28,092 nt of DNA from Entamoeba invadens IP1 (GCF_000330505.1 NW_004191777.1:618924-647015); one strand, 5' to 3'; positions 8,896 to 20,188 are shown, numbered from the stretch's first letter. Translations and numbers: made by a program. The notes: a model not told the origin generated them from the sequence alone.

Positions 8896-10773
8896 ATGTT
8901 ATATCCGATACTGAGAATTGCAATTTTTTGTTTTTTTGTGTTGTGTTCCTCAAAATCAAAATCTTCGAAACGACAAAAAATCTACATGAACGGAATAGAG
9001 CAACCAAACTTTTCACAATACCATCACATCAAAGAAGTCACTTCAACCGAATTTCGTTCTTTGTTTGAATCAGAAAACTACGTCATTGCACTCTTCTGTT
9101 ATTTCACACAACAGTCGTGTGTCCCATACATACAAACAATTGAGAACTTTGCAAAGAAAAATAAGATGATTAAGTATGTTGTGGTTGATGGTATTAATGC
9201 AGAAGAATTGGTGTTTGACTATCAGATTGACGATTTCCCTTATATCATATTTCACAGAGGATTGTACAAAGACCGAGTATACCGTTCAGATGATTTCGAC
9301 GACTTTCAAAGTTTCATCACGCGAGGGATATCACCCGTTGTTCACGAAATTTTAGAAACTGATATGGTCTCTTTGGAGAGGCAAAAGAAGATAACTTACT
9401 TTACGTTGTACACAACACCAAATACCACTCAAAGTGAGATCGACGAGTACACTGATATTGCAGATATATTTACGGAATACACGGAAATAGGGTTCTTCGC
9501 AATATTCAATGCTTCAAATACATATTTAAATAATAAATCGATGAATATCATTTATTATAACAACCAAGCGTACGACGATGTAAGAGAAATCATTCACTAC
9601 CAAACAATAACTCGTTTTAATAACACAATTGAGAGGTTTGATGTTGGAATAACAGAGTGGGTCGTCTCTGTTGGGGTGCCCCTGTTCAATCTTGCTGTCA
9701 TCCCTCTTCTGCAACTCTTCGAAGTGTTACCAAACAGAACGCCAATGCTGTGGTACATGAATGAAACCATTAGTGATACCACACGGCTTGAATTTATTCG
9801 TAAAGCGCGAGCATATCGAGGTAAAGTGGGGTTTGTATACACCCCTGAAATAGAGGAGGTTGAGTATTTGAGACAAACTACACGACCGTCGATAACTGTT
9901 GTTCACAAGAATTTGAGAACGATGTACCCACTTGCTATCACTGAACCCAAAGATGTCGATATGGCCTTGGAGAACATCTTTTCTGGGGCGACACATGAAA
10001 GTGTGAAAAGCAGTGTTGGTGGTAACATGTCTGGCATTCCCATTTTGACTGGAGAGATGTGGGAGAATGGGATCAGTGAGTACGAGAATGCAACGAAAAT
10101 CATCTTATTGGTGGACAGCTCTTTGGTTTCAAAAAATTTGGTCCGTCGAGAACTTGCCGCGGTATACAGAAGAACAAAAAAGAGCAGAGAACTCAACGAA
10201 ATTGTTGTTCTGTTATTTAACATTGAAAAAGACGATGCACCGAAGGGGGTCTACATCAATGAAGTTCCCACAATATTTTGTTATTTACAAGGTGAAAACG
10301 TATTCGAAAGTCCTAAAGCAATATTCGCTAAATACCCACAACAAGATGACGTTATTCATTTCATTTCCAAAAATGCGAAAACAGAGAATTTTGAGCCACA
10401 TGAAGACGAAAAAGAGTGGCCCGAGCCTATTGAAGATGATGAAGAGGAAAAAGAAAGAAGGCAAAAGAATGAAAGACTCGACAAAGAACGAATCCAAAAA
10501 AAGAAGGAAATGAAAGAGGCGATGTTAACGCAATTAATGAATAACCCTTTCAAGAACCAAGAGTTTGTAAAGAGTATCCACACCCTCGGACTCTTCACTG
10601 ATAATAAAGTGATGAAAAAGGCATTTGACCAATTCGAATTCTTGACAAAAATCGGCGTCGATGTTAACTCTCTTGAGGGTGTCGCCTCTTTGAAAGAAAA
10701 TGAAGACAATTTGAGGAGGTTTGAACTTGAGAGGAGGAAAACTCAGAAGACCAAAGATAAGACAGAACTATAA
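8896..10773 (+). CDS. PDI-like thioredoxin-fold protein, redox-inactive, KTEL end
   Basis: A 625-residue secretory-pathway protein. It starts with a signal peptide (about 1-19). A thioredoxin-like domain follows at about 45-145. At the CxxC position there is QQSC (72-75), so the first active-site cysteine is lost. The cis-Pro loop is kept (DDFPYIIF, P115). A b/b'-like stretch with RTPMLWYMNE and a second strand-rich segment lies at about 165-365. A last thioredoxin-like domain at about 400-490 has no cysteine at the active site (DSSLVSKNL) but keeps a cis-Pro loop (EVPTIF, P458). An acidic-then-basic charged tail (503-545), a helical segment and the C-terminal KTEL follow; KTEL is KDEL-like and fits ER retention. 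It is probably a chaperone-type PDI relative and not an oxidoreductase. The gene is convergent with the TMK gene, 107 bp apart. Confidence 0.75.
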   Translation: MLYPILRIAIFCFFVLCSSKSKSSKRQKIYMNGIEQPNFSQYHHIKEVTSTEFRSLFESENYVIALFCYFTQQSCVPYIQTIENFAKKNKMIKYVVVDGINAEELVFDYQIDDFPYIIFHRGLYKDRVYRSDDFDDFQSFITRGISPVVHEILETDMVSLERQKKITYFTLYTTPNTTQSEIDEYTDIADIFTEYTEIGFFAIFNASNTYLNNKSMNIIYYNNQAYDDVREIIHYQTITRFNNTIERFDVGITEWVVSVGVPLFNLAVIPLLQLFEVLPNRTPMLWYMNETISDTTRLEFIRKARAYRGKVGFVYTPEIEEVEYLRQTTRPSITVVHKNLRTMYPLAITEPKDVDMALENIFSGATHESVKSSVGGNMSGIPILTGEMWENGISEYENATKIILLVDSSLVSKNLVRRELAAVYRRTKKSRELNEIVVLLFNIEKDDAPKGVYINEVPTIFCYLQGENVFESPKAIFAKYPQQDDVIHFISKNAKTENFEPHEDEKEWPEPIEDDEEEKERRQKNERLDKERIQKKKEMKEAMLTQLMNNPFKNQEFVKSIHTLGLFTDNKVMKKAFDQFEFLTKIGVDVNSLEGVASLKENEDNLRRFELERRKTQKTKDKTEL

Positions 10774-10880
10774 GTATATAGATTTTTTACTATTGAAATA
10801 TACTCTATTTCTATAAACAGTTTACTATTTTTTATAATAAATTAATTGTTAATTGATGTTATTAATAAATAGATTAAAGG

Positions 10881-13800
10881 TTATTCAAATGCATTGAGAT
10901 ACAGTTGTAAGGCTTCAATGACTTGATCAATCTTTATGCGTTCTTTTCCTTCGAAACACCACATTCTGTTCAGCAAGGCATAAATCGTATTGTCAATGCA
11001 GTCGACTTGGGCCAAATGCTTTCCTGATGCAACAAAATCTGCTATGGACCATGCAAACTTGAAATTTTCAATGGGATATGGTTCTTTCCATGTAAAGCAT
11101 TCATAAATGCTGACTGCAAAGGAAAGATATCACTTGGCATCTTGTACTTCNNNNNNNNNNNNNNNNNNNNNNNNNNNNNNNNNNNNNNNNNNNNNNNNNN
11201 NNNNNNNNNNNNNNNNNNNNNNNNNNNNNNNNNNNNNNNNNNNNNNNNNNAGTCATTTTTGCATTAACTGTTGTTCCCAAGTCCATTGAAAAAACGAGTA
11301 AATTGTCTGGCTTGATGTCTCTGTGGACTATGCCATTGTTGTGTAAATAACTAATTCCCTTTGCCATGTCTAACATGAATTTCACCTTGACTGCCATGCG
11401 AGGCGATTGTTCTCTTTTCTTCTTCATCAAGTCATTTAAACTGCCATATTCAGCGAATTCTGTGACCATACAAATTCTGTTTGGAATAAATACAGCACCA
11501 TAGAAGTGAACTAAATACTCACACCTGAATTTGTCCAACATTGAAACCTCCTTTTCAAATTCATGAACTTTCGCTTCGTCATTACACCCTTCTCGCAATT
11601 TCTTGATTGCCACTTTGTGTCCTCTGAACTCACCCAAATAAACAATTCCAAATGAACCCTCTCCAAGCTTTTTCTCTTCTTTTAACTCGTGGTAATCAAG
11701 TCGTGTTGTCATTTGTGTCTTCGCGTTGATTGTGATATTTTCTGTCATTTCAACACCTTTTTTAATATCAAGACCAACACAAACAATCTTCTCCTTAATG
11801 ATACAAGAGCAAAGCGGCGTTATAAATATTTCAAATTCACACGCTTCTCCACTCTTCAAATTTACCAAAGCGGGTTCGGTGCGTATTGTGTAGTAATCAC
11901 ACCCTTTCATCACACTGAATTGAATTTTCATTGGATTTTTAGATTTGTTCCCAACACACAACAATTCGCGAGTTTCTTTGTTGACAGGGATTTCATTATT
12001 TGCATTGTTTTCATCAATGAATATTATTTTTTCTTTGTTAGACACAAGCCAGTCGTTCACTTTTTCAAATATGACATTGGAGCGCTTCATTTTAAATACA
12101 CAAACGTTCAACATTTTCTTCTCCTCTTTGTTGTGTAAATACAACAAGTATATTCCAACAATTGACAACGCTGTTATAATTACTATTATTATCACAAACA
12201 CAACCGGAAGACCAATGGCCAATCCCAAATTCACTTTGTTTGAACAAGAAAGACCATCATCACTCGGCTTCTTGCCTTCGACACACATTGAACACAACCC
12301 TCTTTTCGCTTCAATACAAAACTCAATTTGAGAAAAATGACCACAAGTCGAGTTGATAAAAACATTGTCATTTTGACATTCGTTGCATGTGTATTGGTTT
12401 AAACATAAAGAGCAGTTGTTCATACACGTTTTGCAACGAGGGACATTGGAGTCAATGTAATACCCATTATCACATTTCTTACACCCAAACGGTGTTTTTT
12501 CTAAACACCCAACCAAACTTGAATAATTTTGACACACCAACGATTCTGATGGTATTAAAAAGAATTCTGGTTTACATGTTATACAGGAATTGAGATCTTT
12601 ACAAACAGTACACGAATAGTGGCAAGCATCACAATCACTTTGTTTTCTGTAATACCCTTCTTGGCAAATTGCACACCCAACCATGTTTGGCATTTCTTTT
12701 TTACACTTGAGGAAAAAGTCTTCTGTTAATTCACATTTGTTGTCTTTATTCAAGAACTCCAATATGGGACGACAAGACAAACAATAAGTTGCATTGAAAC
12801 ATGTTGTACAACCATTTTCACATTTATGGCAAGTACCATTGGATCTGTAATATCCATTAAAACAGGAAATACACCCTTTTGTTGTTTTAATGTTACACCC
12901 ATCGCTTGCATTTTCATCTCGTTTAAGTTGGTTAGTTGCTTTGCAAGATCCATTGGTTAAAACAAATCCTTCATTGCATTCAAATGCAACGGGTGTCTTA
13001 ACAGAAATAGATTTCATTGCGTATTTGATGTTGTTGCCTATTACTTCACAATATTCTGCTTTAACAATAATCTCGTCAACTCGCATGAATGATATTTCAC
13101 ACTTCAAACATTTATTTAAGTGCGATTTTTGACAACTGAAATATTCTTTTGTTTTACATTCGTTAGTTGTTGTTAAAAGATATTCTTCCACACAAACAAT
13201 ACATTGATCATTTTTACAAAATGAACATTTTTCCACAACACAATTTTTGCAAGTGTTTTCAATAATTGAATCTCTGTTTGAAACGCAACTTACACAATCG
13301 TTACCATCGATTGATTCACATTTATCATTAATAAAACACTTATCTTCTTTAACGTTGATAACAAATAAACCACCACATTGAAGTCCATGTATTTCTGAAT
13401 TTACCATTTTACATTTGACACCGCTTGTTTGATCATCTTGACATTCATGACACGAATTGTTATTATCAAGATATTGGCTTTCCTTACATTTAAATATAAC
13501 ATTGTTGTCATACAAATAATCTTTGTTGTTCTCTTCACATATTCCATTTAAGTTAACGTTAGAATGTTTGTTACATTGAATACATTTTGTTGATGTTTTA
13601 TCTTTGTGATAATATTTACAAATTGACTCCTCGCAGTTCCCTGTTGTTGTGATTCCATTCTCGCAATCTTCACATGTGTTTTTCGAGTTTGTTTTGCACA
13701 ATTCATTGTGTTCAAAAGGTTTACACATTTTATTTTGTAAATAAAATTCATTTTGACATTTTAGGCATTCGTTTTGTCCGTTTTGAATTTCACAATTTTT

Positions 13801-15828
13801 GGTGTTATTCACACATTCGTTTCCAATAAAAGTGGTATTAATTCCACATTTGATACAATTTCCATTAACAGTTACAAATGGTGGGAAACACTCTTCACAT
13901 CTTATTCCGAAATTTATTATATTTCGACACAATTTACAATTGGGTGAATATTTGTAACATTCATCACAAGTGCTCGAAGTGTTTTGGTAAAGGTGGCTTG
14001 GGCATTCACATAAATTGTCAACGACAATGAATGTATCTTTACAAGAAGTGCACTGATTTTTGTTGGTTTGGCTACAAGATAAACAATTTGGAATTGTATC
14101 ACATGGAGAACAACGTTTTTCATCTGGAAAATACCCAAAAATGCATTTTTGACATCCATTCACAGCATCACATGTGTTATTTTCACAATTTTCATCACAT
14201 AATACACATCGATTCTCATCAAAATATTTTCCTTTTTCGCATGTTAAACAACCATTTGAAAGATTATTTGAACATGTCAAACAAGTTTCATGACATAAAG
14301 AACATATTTTGTTATTAACAAAATAGTGTTGGTTGCATTGGGTGCATCCGGTGGTATTTAAACATTTGTTTAGAGCACAATTTGTATCACATAAAATACA
14401 CTGTCTTCCAACCAAATAACTTACTTTGTCTGTACATGATAGGCAGCCCGAACTTGAACCATTATCACATGTTAGACATTTTTCGTGACATTCAAAACAA
14501 GTCATATTGTTTTTATAATAGCCATTTTTACATTCAGTACAACCATTGATTGGATCACATTTGTTTACAGAACAGAAAGAACTACACTTTAAACACTTTG
14601 CATTTTGAAGATAGAATTCTTGATTACAAGAAAGACAATTTATACTTTGAGAAGAACATGTTTTACAATTTCCATTACATTGAGAACATCTTTTGTTTTC
14701 AATAAAAAACCCATCTGGACACAATGTACAGCCATTAACAACATCACAATGGTTTGTGCAATGTGTATCGCAAACGGAACAATATATACCATTTCTATAT
14801 GTTCCACTTGCACAAGTCAAACAATTGTTTTCGTTTGAACCGGAACATGTAGCACATGATGTATGGCACGGTGAACACATATTGTCATTGACATAGTATT
14901 TTTCCTTACACTCTGTGCATCCAGTATTATTAACACACTTTTTATCCACACAATTTAAATCACACTGCTTACATGTTCCGTCTTTTACGAAGTAATTTGC
15001 GACACAACTTTCACATTGATTGTATGCAGGTCCAGAACATTTTATACAATTTGGTGTGCATGGACCACATTTTTTTCCCTCAACATAATAAGTATTACTA
15101 CATGAAGTACATCCATTTTGTAGACAAATAAGACAATTAACATCACAAAGTGAACAACCTTTATTGTCTTTGTAATAATTAATCCAACATTCAGTACATC
15201 CATCATAACTGTTACAACTCGAACAAAATTGACAAAATAAACAAATTCCATTATCTAAGTAAAAATTGGGATAACAATATGTGCAAATTTCATAAGAGTT
15301 GCATATTTTGCAATTTGCGCTACAAGTTTCTCGTTTTAAAGTACCACCAACATGATATCCATTCAAATAAGAAGAACAAATTGATGGATCTGAATCACAA
15401 CGTTTACACTTGGGGTTTGAACATCGTTCACAAGTTTTTGAAGTATTTGAGTAATAATATCGATCATTGCATACAATACAACTACTTGAATTTCCAAATG
15501 AACATAATTTGCAATTTGCAATGTTACAATTATAAGTTTTGTTTGTTTTTTTCTTTTGTAATAGATCTTCAACTTTAATCATTTTTGAAACTGTACCAAA
15601 CTTGAATGTAACATTTATTCCGTTTGGAAGTCCTACAACAAGCTCTGTTTCTGTTGCACATTTTATTAATAAATTAATGTCATCTTCGCCAAGTGAAATG
15701 AAAGAACCTTCGATACTCCATTGAAATAAAGTAGAGCACTCTTCATTTTTATTGACACATGTTATTTCTCCATCTTCTTTGCACCACTTAATACCAAAAG
15801 AAATAATGAAAAGAGCAAACAGTATCAT
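10881..15828 (-). CDS. CXXC-rich transmembrane kinase (TMK), gapped
   Basis: A single-pass receptor-like kinase of the Entamoeba TMK family. It has a signal peptide (1-16) and an extracellular region to about residue 1196 packed with CXXC motifs. Residues about 254-573 hold five copies of a paired module of roughly 64 residues. A membrane helix (about 1201-1230) follows. A cytoplasmic linker (about 1240-1378) carries a beta-rich PapD/MSP-like stretch (TEPALVNLKSGEACEFEIFITP begins near 1317). The kinase domain starts at about 1380: Gly loop GEGSFG (1389-1394), VAIKK (K1409), E1426 and HRDIKPDN (1502-1509). The DFG-to-APE part falls in the N gap. After the gap the reading KYKMPSDI continues, then resumes one frame over as SFAVSIYECFTWKEPYP and runs to a stop at 10881-10883. 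Kinase type is tyrosine-kinase-like by motif; whether it phosphorylates Tyr is not shown. The ligand is unknown. Confidence 0.85.
11121..11131 (-). other. Probable one-base deletion at contig edge
   Basis: On the - strand GATATCTTTCC joins two kinase segments in different frames: D-I before it and S-F-A-V after it. One extra T would restore the family pattern PSD-(I/V)-(F/Y)-SFA. It lies about 20 nt from the gap, where read quality is often poor, so an assembly error is likelier than a true pseudogene. Confidence 0.7.
11151..11250. other. Assembly gap (100 N)
   Basis: Exactly 100 N inside the TMK kinase domain, between the end of the catalytic-loop strand and the segment after APE. The missing part of a TMK kinase (DFG, activation loop, APE) would be about this long, so the real gap may be close to 100 nt, but a round number is normally a placeholder. 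The frames on the two sides do not match across 100 bases. Confidence 0.95.
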
Positions 15829-17440
15829 GAATACAATGTGTTTGAATATGAAGATTTTCTAAGTAAAGCATAGTGTACCTTTGAAGTATTGATTTTGCTT
15901 TTAAAAATAATCAAATCAAGCTATTTTTATGTTTTTAACATGTTTATCGAAACATTACTTTTTAAAAAATACCCAAACTTAACAATACCAATTCACAATC
16001 AAATAAAAAATTTACCAACATGGTAAGTATATTTTTTGTGATTTAAAAAAAACAAAACCTGTAAACAATCAAATATTATTTATTATTATCCAATTACCTA
16101 TTTCTTTTAATAAAAATAATTATATAATTATTTATGTTTTTTTTCTTATTTAAACATTTGCTTCAATTATAATATTGTTTCAGCCTATGAAACAGTGATG
16201 TTTATAAAATAAAACTCATATTGATCAAATGTGACGTTTTTACAAATCACCCAAGATTATATTGTTTATTATGATACACATACTATACGTTATGGTATAA
16301 ATAAAATATGAAAGGTATAAAAATACAAACGACATTAATAAAAATGGAAATGACTAAAAACACAAATTGTCACAAAAATTATTTAATTCCTCATTACAAA
16401 ATTTTTATTTTAATTTCAAACATGTTTATCAATATTTTTATTTCAATTAATGAGTGAAAAATTAAGTTTTATTTTAAGAAAAAAATATTAAATTTGAATT
16501 TGGAAACCAATTATTATTATTCTTCACCAATATTTTGACCAATTTTATATATTTATTAATATCATCTAGTTTATATTTGGATTGTTAAATACAAAGATAT
16601 AATATTTTTTAGTATAATAACTAAATAAATTAAAAATATTCAAAATAACTTTTTTCTTAACATTTGAAATAACACCCTTATTTTTGTTTTGGCCTGTTTT
16701 TATAGGGATATTACAGATCCCAGAAAAACCGACCGGCGAAGAAAAACTGTCCGGCAAACTATAAAAATGGTTTCTGAAAACTATTTAATAGTTTTTTCAA
16801 TAAAAATTTTGAAAAAAAAGACAAAAAACAAAAAAAATACAATATACTATAAATTATTCTATGCCGGTCGGTTTTTCTGTGCCGGTATGTTTTTCTGGGA
16901 TCTGTAATTCAATTTTTGATGATTATTATTTTTGGCTTGTGTACTATTTATGCACATATCATAAACTTTAAAAAAACGGAAATTTATTTAATAAAATAAA
17001 AATTTCCCAATTTTTAGACCACTTAAATTATGTTTAATGTTATTTAAAGTGTTAACAAAGTAATAATAACATTTATTTCTTGTAATTTTCTTTTTAATTA
17101 ATTTACTAAATTGATGTTGGAAAAAAAATATAAAAATATATCATATGAATAAAACAAAAAACTATCAAACTTTAATTAAAAGAGCATATAACAATTTTTA
17201 AATCATACTAGACAAAAAAGAAAAAAAATCCAAATAATGTTTTTACATAAATAAAAAAACAAATTAAAAAATAAATAAAAATTTTCGATAAAAATGATTT
17301 ATTATTCATTTAATAAATAAAAAACCATTTAAAAATATAATAAACAAACAACTACTAATTATTATTGGTTTCTTTCCACACAAAAAAACGAAGATTACAA
17401 TCTCAGAGAGAAACATCTACAAATAAAAACTTAATTTCAG
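15829..17440. other. Divergent intergenic region with MITE-like element
   Basis: It lies between the TMK gene (-) and the two-helix membrane-protein gene (+). AT-rich throughout except for the inverted-repeat element at 16714-16904. A perfect 20-bp AT palindrome AAATAATTATATAATTATTT lies at 16114-16133. No gene is seen. Confidence 0.55.
16714..16904. mobile_element. 191-bp Tc1/mariner-like MITE
   Basis: Terminal inverted repeats of about 42 bp begin CAGATCCCAGAAAAAC on the left and end with its exact complement on the right; the two 42-bp arms agree at 36 positions. The outer 16 bp are identical. Each side is flanked by TA (16712-16713 and 16905-16906), the target duplication expected of Tc1/mariner elements, and the CAG start also fits that superfamily. 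Each arm holds two 16-bp units of period 18 (16722-16737 and 16740-16755; 16863-16878 and 16881-16896) ending in CCGGC or starting GCCGG. The interior of about 107 bp is AT-rich and non-coding, so the element is non-autonomous. Parent transposase unknown. Confidence 0.8.
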
Positions 17441-17761
17441 ATGTCTTCTCTTCCTACCGACAACATCGACGAACTTCAACCCAAACGAGACGATACAAAA
17501 TACTCCAAACCCACACTAGAACTAGACGATTATTCCAAATATAACACAGATGAACCAGATCACACAACACAGAAAACGTACATTCTATTTGGTGCTGGAT
17601 TCTTTTTCCCGCCAATCTTTATTTATATTTTTATTAAAAAATTACTTACCAAAGACCCGTTTGAAATTGTGTGGGGGTGGATCTCACTCGCGGCTTTTTG
17701 GTTTGAATTATCTTTAATTCCTCTCCTTCTTTTCGTCTCACATCTTGATGGTTTCAGATAA
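17441..17761 (+). CDS. Small two-helix membrane protein, unrecognised
   Basis: A 106-residue protein with a hydrophilic, Asp/Lys/Thr-rich N-terminus (1-45) and two membrane segments, about 46-66 (rich in Phe and Ile, with a PP turn) and 77-100. The short loop KKLLTKDPFEIVWGW between them is basic then aromatic. There is no signal peptide ahead of the first segment, so both ends probably face the cytosol, with a hairpin topology. It starts at ATG 17441, directly after TTTCAG, and the frame has no intron. It is convergent with the TBC gene, whose stop is 190 bp away. I do not recognise the family. Confidence 0.7.
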   Translation: MSSLPTDNIDELQPKRDDTKYSKPTLELDDYSKYNTDEPDHTTQKTYILFGAGFFFPPIFIYIFIKKLLTKDPFEIVWGWISLAAFWFELSLIPLLLFVSHLDGFR

Positions 17762-17950
17762 TTGTCATTTTTTTACATTTTTGCTTTTGTGTGGAGATGT
17801 TTTTCCTTAAGATTTTTTTGAGCGAGAAGATTATAGTTTTTGGAACAAAAGCAAACAAAAAGAAATGTGAGATGAATGTGGTGGAATGAAAGAACAGAAT
17901 AGCGATAAAAATTGTAATAAAGACAAAAGCAGAAAACAGACATCAAATTT

Positions 17951-19753
17951 CTAATACGTGAGGAAGTAATGTGCTTTAAAACACCATGTTTGAAATTCTA
18001 AAGTTTCCATCATACACCGCTCAATGTCCTTCTCTGAGGGACTGCTAGGCAGTTGCTGAATGTTAGGCGGGTTCCCTATTTTAAGAAAAAGGCTCTTCAA
18101 CTTATCATCGTCAAGTCCTTCTAAAGGCGACTTTATCCCTTCAAAAGAACTGTCAAATATCGGGTTTTCATTCTTCTGATTCCGTTTCACTATCTCGTCA
18201 GTGCGGAAAACCTGCTTTAGTGCGTGATTTGTCCCGCCATCTATAAACATTTTGTAGTAATCGTCCGCACGGTATATGATGGACACCGGTATTTTTTCAG
18301 ACATGGAACTGATGAACATTGTCAACTCGATGTCGTCGATGTATTTCAATATGTTCTCGTGTTGCACCATCACAATTGCGGCGGCAATAAAGAAATGAAA
18401 ATTGTGTGTCGGGTATGCAACAATCGCCTTGGTGTTATTTATAATTGTATATTAAAAACAACAAACATCCCACACTCTGAGTATCTCTTCTCTGTTAAAG
18501 TCTCTCTTGAACAGAACCACCATCCACGGCACGACAAACCTGAATTTAATCGTCGTCGATTTCGAAATCAACTCGTGCAGTTTCGGATCGAAGAAGTGGA
18601 GAATTTCAGAAAACGAATCAACACTATTTTTACCATCTTTTTCCCACATCGGCGCGACTAAAAACATGATGTTGACGAACAAAGAGAACATTCTTGGTTC
18701 ATCGGTTGTAACTTGTGCAATGACTATGAGGATGTCACTCATCCCCTGTGAATAACCCATATCAACATGAGATGCGCAGTATGCTCTTAAAACTCGAAAA
18801 ATGGCTGCAAAAAGTGGCTCCCCTTTTTTGAGATAAACGCCACCAATTTCTGTTCGCGGAAGATCCTTTTCGATTTGTTCGCAGCACCTTTTCCAGTCCT
18901 CTGACCGCATTGAATCAAAATGGGACGCGATGAGTAGTGATGGTATGTAAAGTTCTTTGTAGTTGTTCACAAAACAGCGCTCCCAAGCTAACAACCTCAC
19001 CGACTCTGTTGCTCCACACATTAGCAAATTCTTTCTTACCGACATGATAGGTGTTGTTGGTGTTATCAGAGACTCGTCAGCCTGAAACGAATCAATGTCA
19101 GAAAGAATAGACCAGTCTGCTCCTTCCACTTTTGTGATATTTTTTGGTGAATTTAGAGGTGAAAGTGATGGCTTTGGTGATGTACTCGGCGACACAGGCT
19201 GTGTACCCAGGAAAACGGTTTTTCGTCTTTCCAAGGTGAATAATTTTGGGAAGAACGTTTTTTCTGAACGATCACTTTTCTCGGCTTTTTCATTTTTGTT
19301 GTCACGGTCTGTCTTTGGTAAGTTTTCGACTTGAATTGGTTGAATGGAGTCGACTGACTTTGTTTTTGTGTAGGGTACTGTTGCCTCCGACTTATGAAGT
19401 CCATTAATTTTCAACCCTTCGACAAAGTGGTTTCGCATGGGAATTGAATTAAAAGTGAGATTGACAGGGTTGTTGCGTTCAGAATACCAAAAGTCAAATT
19501 TAGCATCATTATTTTGTTCGTGCGACAAGTTGTTGACAAAAATGCTTGTGAACAAAAAATAGAACGCGTTTTTTGTGTTGGTAGTGTTGTCTGGGACAAA
19601 TTTGAGTTTCGCAATTCCGTCGTTTGATATAATACTGAGCGACCCAATATAGCATTCATCCTCTTTGTGGAGGGTCACATTGTAGAATGAGGAGAATACT
19701 GTTTCAACTCTCCCACGAGACGAACTTGTGCTTAATGATCTATTCCTCCACAT
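17951..19753 (-). CDS. TBC-domain Rab GTPase-activating protein, two exons
   Basis: The gene is complement(join(17951..18427,18467..19753)), giving 587 residues. An N-terminal region (about 15-115) has a strand-rich stretch, YIGSLSIISNDGIAKLKFVP, reminiscent of the N-terminal Rab-binding region of TBC1D15/Gyp7-type GAPs; that match is tentative. A Ser/Pro/Lys-rich linker (about 130-235) follows. The TBC domain runs from about 245 to 500. It keeps the arginine finger in IEKDLPRTE (R300) and the glutamine finger in YSQGM (Q336), so it should be an active GAP that accelerates GTP hydrolysis by a Rab. Splicing joins RVWD to AIVAYPTHNFHFFIAAAIV, restoring the usual TBC helix order. The C-terminal ~80 residues are polar. 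The start ATG (19751-19753) lies just after an AAAAATTGA initiator word. Confidence 0.85.
18428..18466 (-). other. Short intron in the TBC gene
   Basis: On the - strand it opens GTTTGTT and the best acceptor is CCAAG, giving 39 nt. The phase is 0 (D then A) and the joined reading continues a conserved TBC helix. Without splicing a TAA stop follows four codons later. An AAG acceptor is less usual than TAG or CAG, but no TAG or CAG lies nearby in a usable frame. Confidence 0.7.
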
Positions 19754-20188
19754 TTCAATTTTTAGATTGTTAATCGAACACTCAAAAATTTGAATTTTGG
19801 TGTTTATGCCGTTTTGTTTCCTTTTGTTTCGAACATTGAACTAAAGTCGTATAATTTGGTTGACGATAATTAAAGTTGATGAATTTATTTGTATAGAAAA
19901 GAAGTTTAGAAACTTGTTTTTGAAAAATTAATTAATTTTTCATAAAATATCATATAAATTGATAAATTATACATATATTATTATCAAATCAAAATAATTA
20001 TAATTTACAGTTGTAGTTTATTTTGTAATTTATTTTGATATGTATTATTTAATATTATAATTATATTACCATACATATAGTTAAAAATAGAATAAATGTT
20101 ATTACAAATTCAAATTCAAATAAAAAAAAATAGTCTTAAAAGAGTCAAAACATAAGAATAATAAGAAATAAATAAATAATAAACTTTA
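19754..20188. other. Intergenic, AT-rich
   Basis: It separates the TBC gene (upstream side) from the LRR gene (downstream side), both on the - strand. The first 100 bases beside 19753 are the TBC promoter region. The rest is AT-rich with A-runs and no gene. Confidence 0.5.
19755..19763 (-). promoter_or_regulatory. Initiator-like word of the TBC gene
   Basis: AAAAATTGA on the - strand, 1 nt before the ATG and identical to the word upstream of orphan gene A. It matches 8 of 9 bases of the Entamoeba initiator AAAAATTCA and would give an extremely short leader. Confidence 0.35.

Noticed and set aside
16689..16907. Open frame across the inverted-repeat element (+)
   Set aside because: It is explained by the element itself; the translation is low-complexity Lys/Thr and has no transposase motif.
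17400..17440. TTTCAG directly before the ATG at 17441, possibly the acceptor of a leader intron
   Set aside because: No GTTTGT-type donor is found within a normal intron distance upstream.
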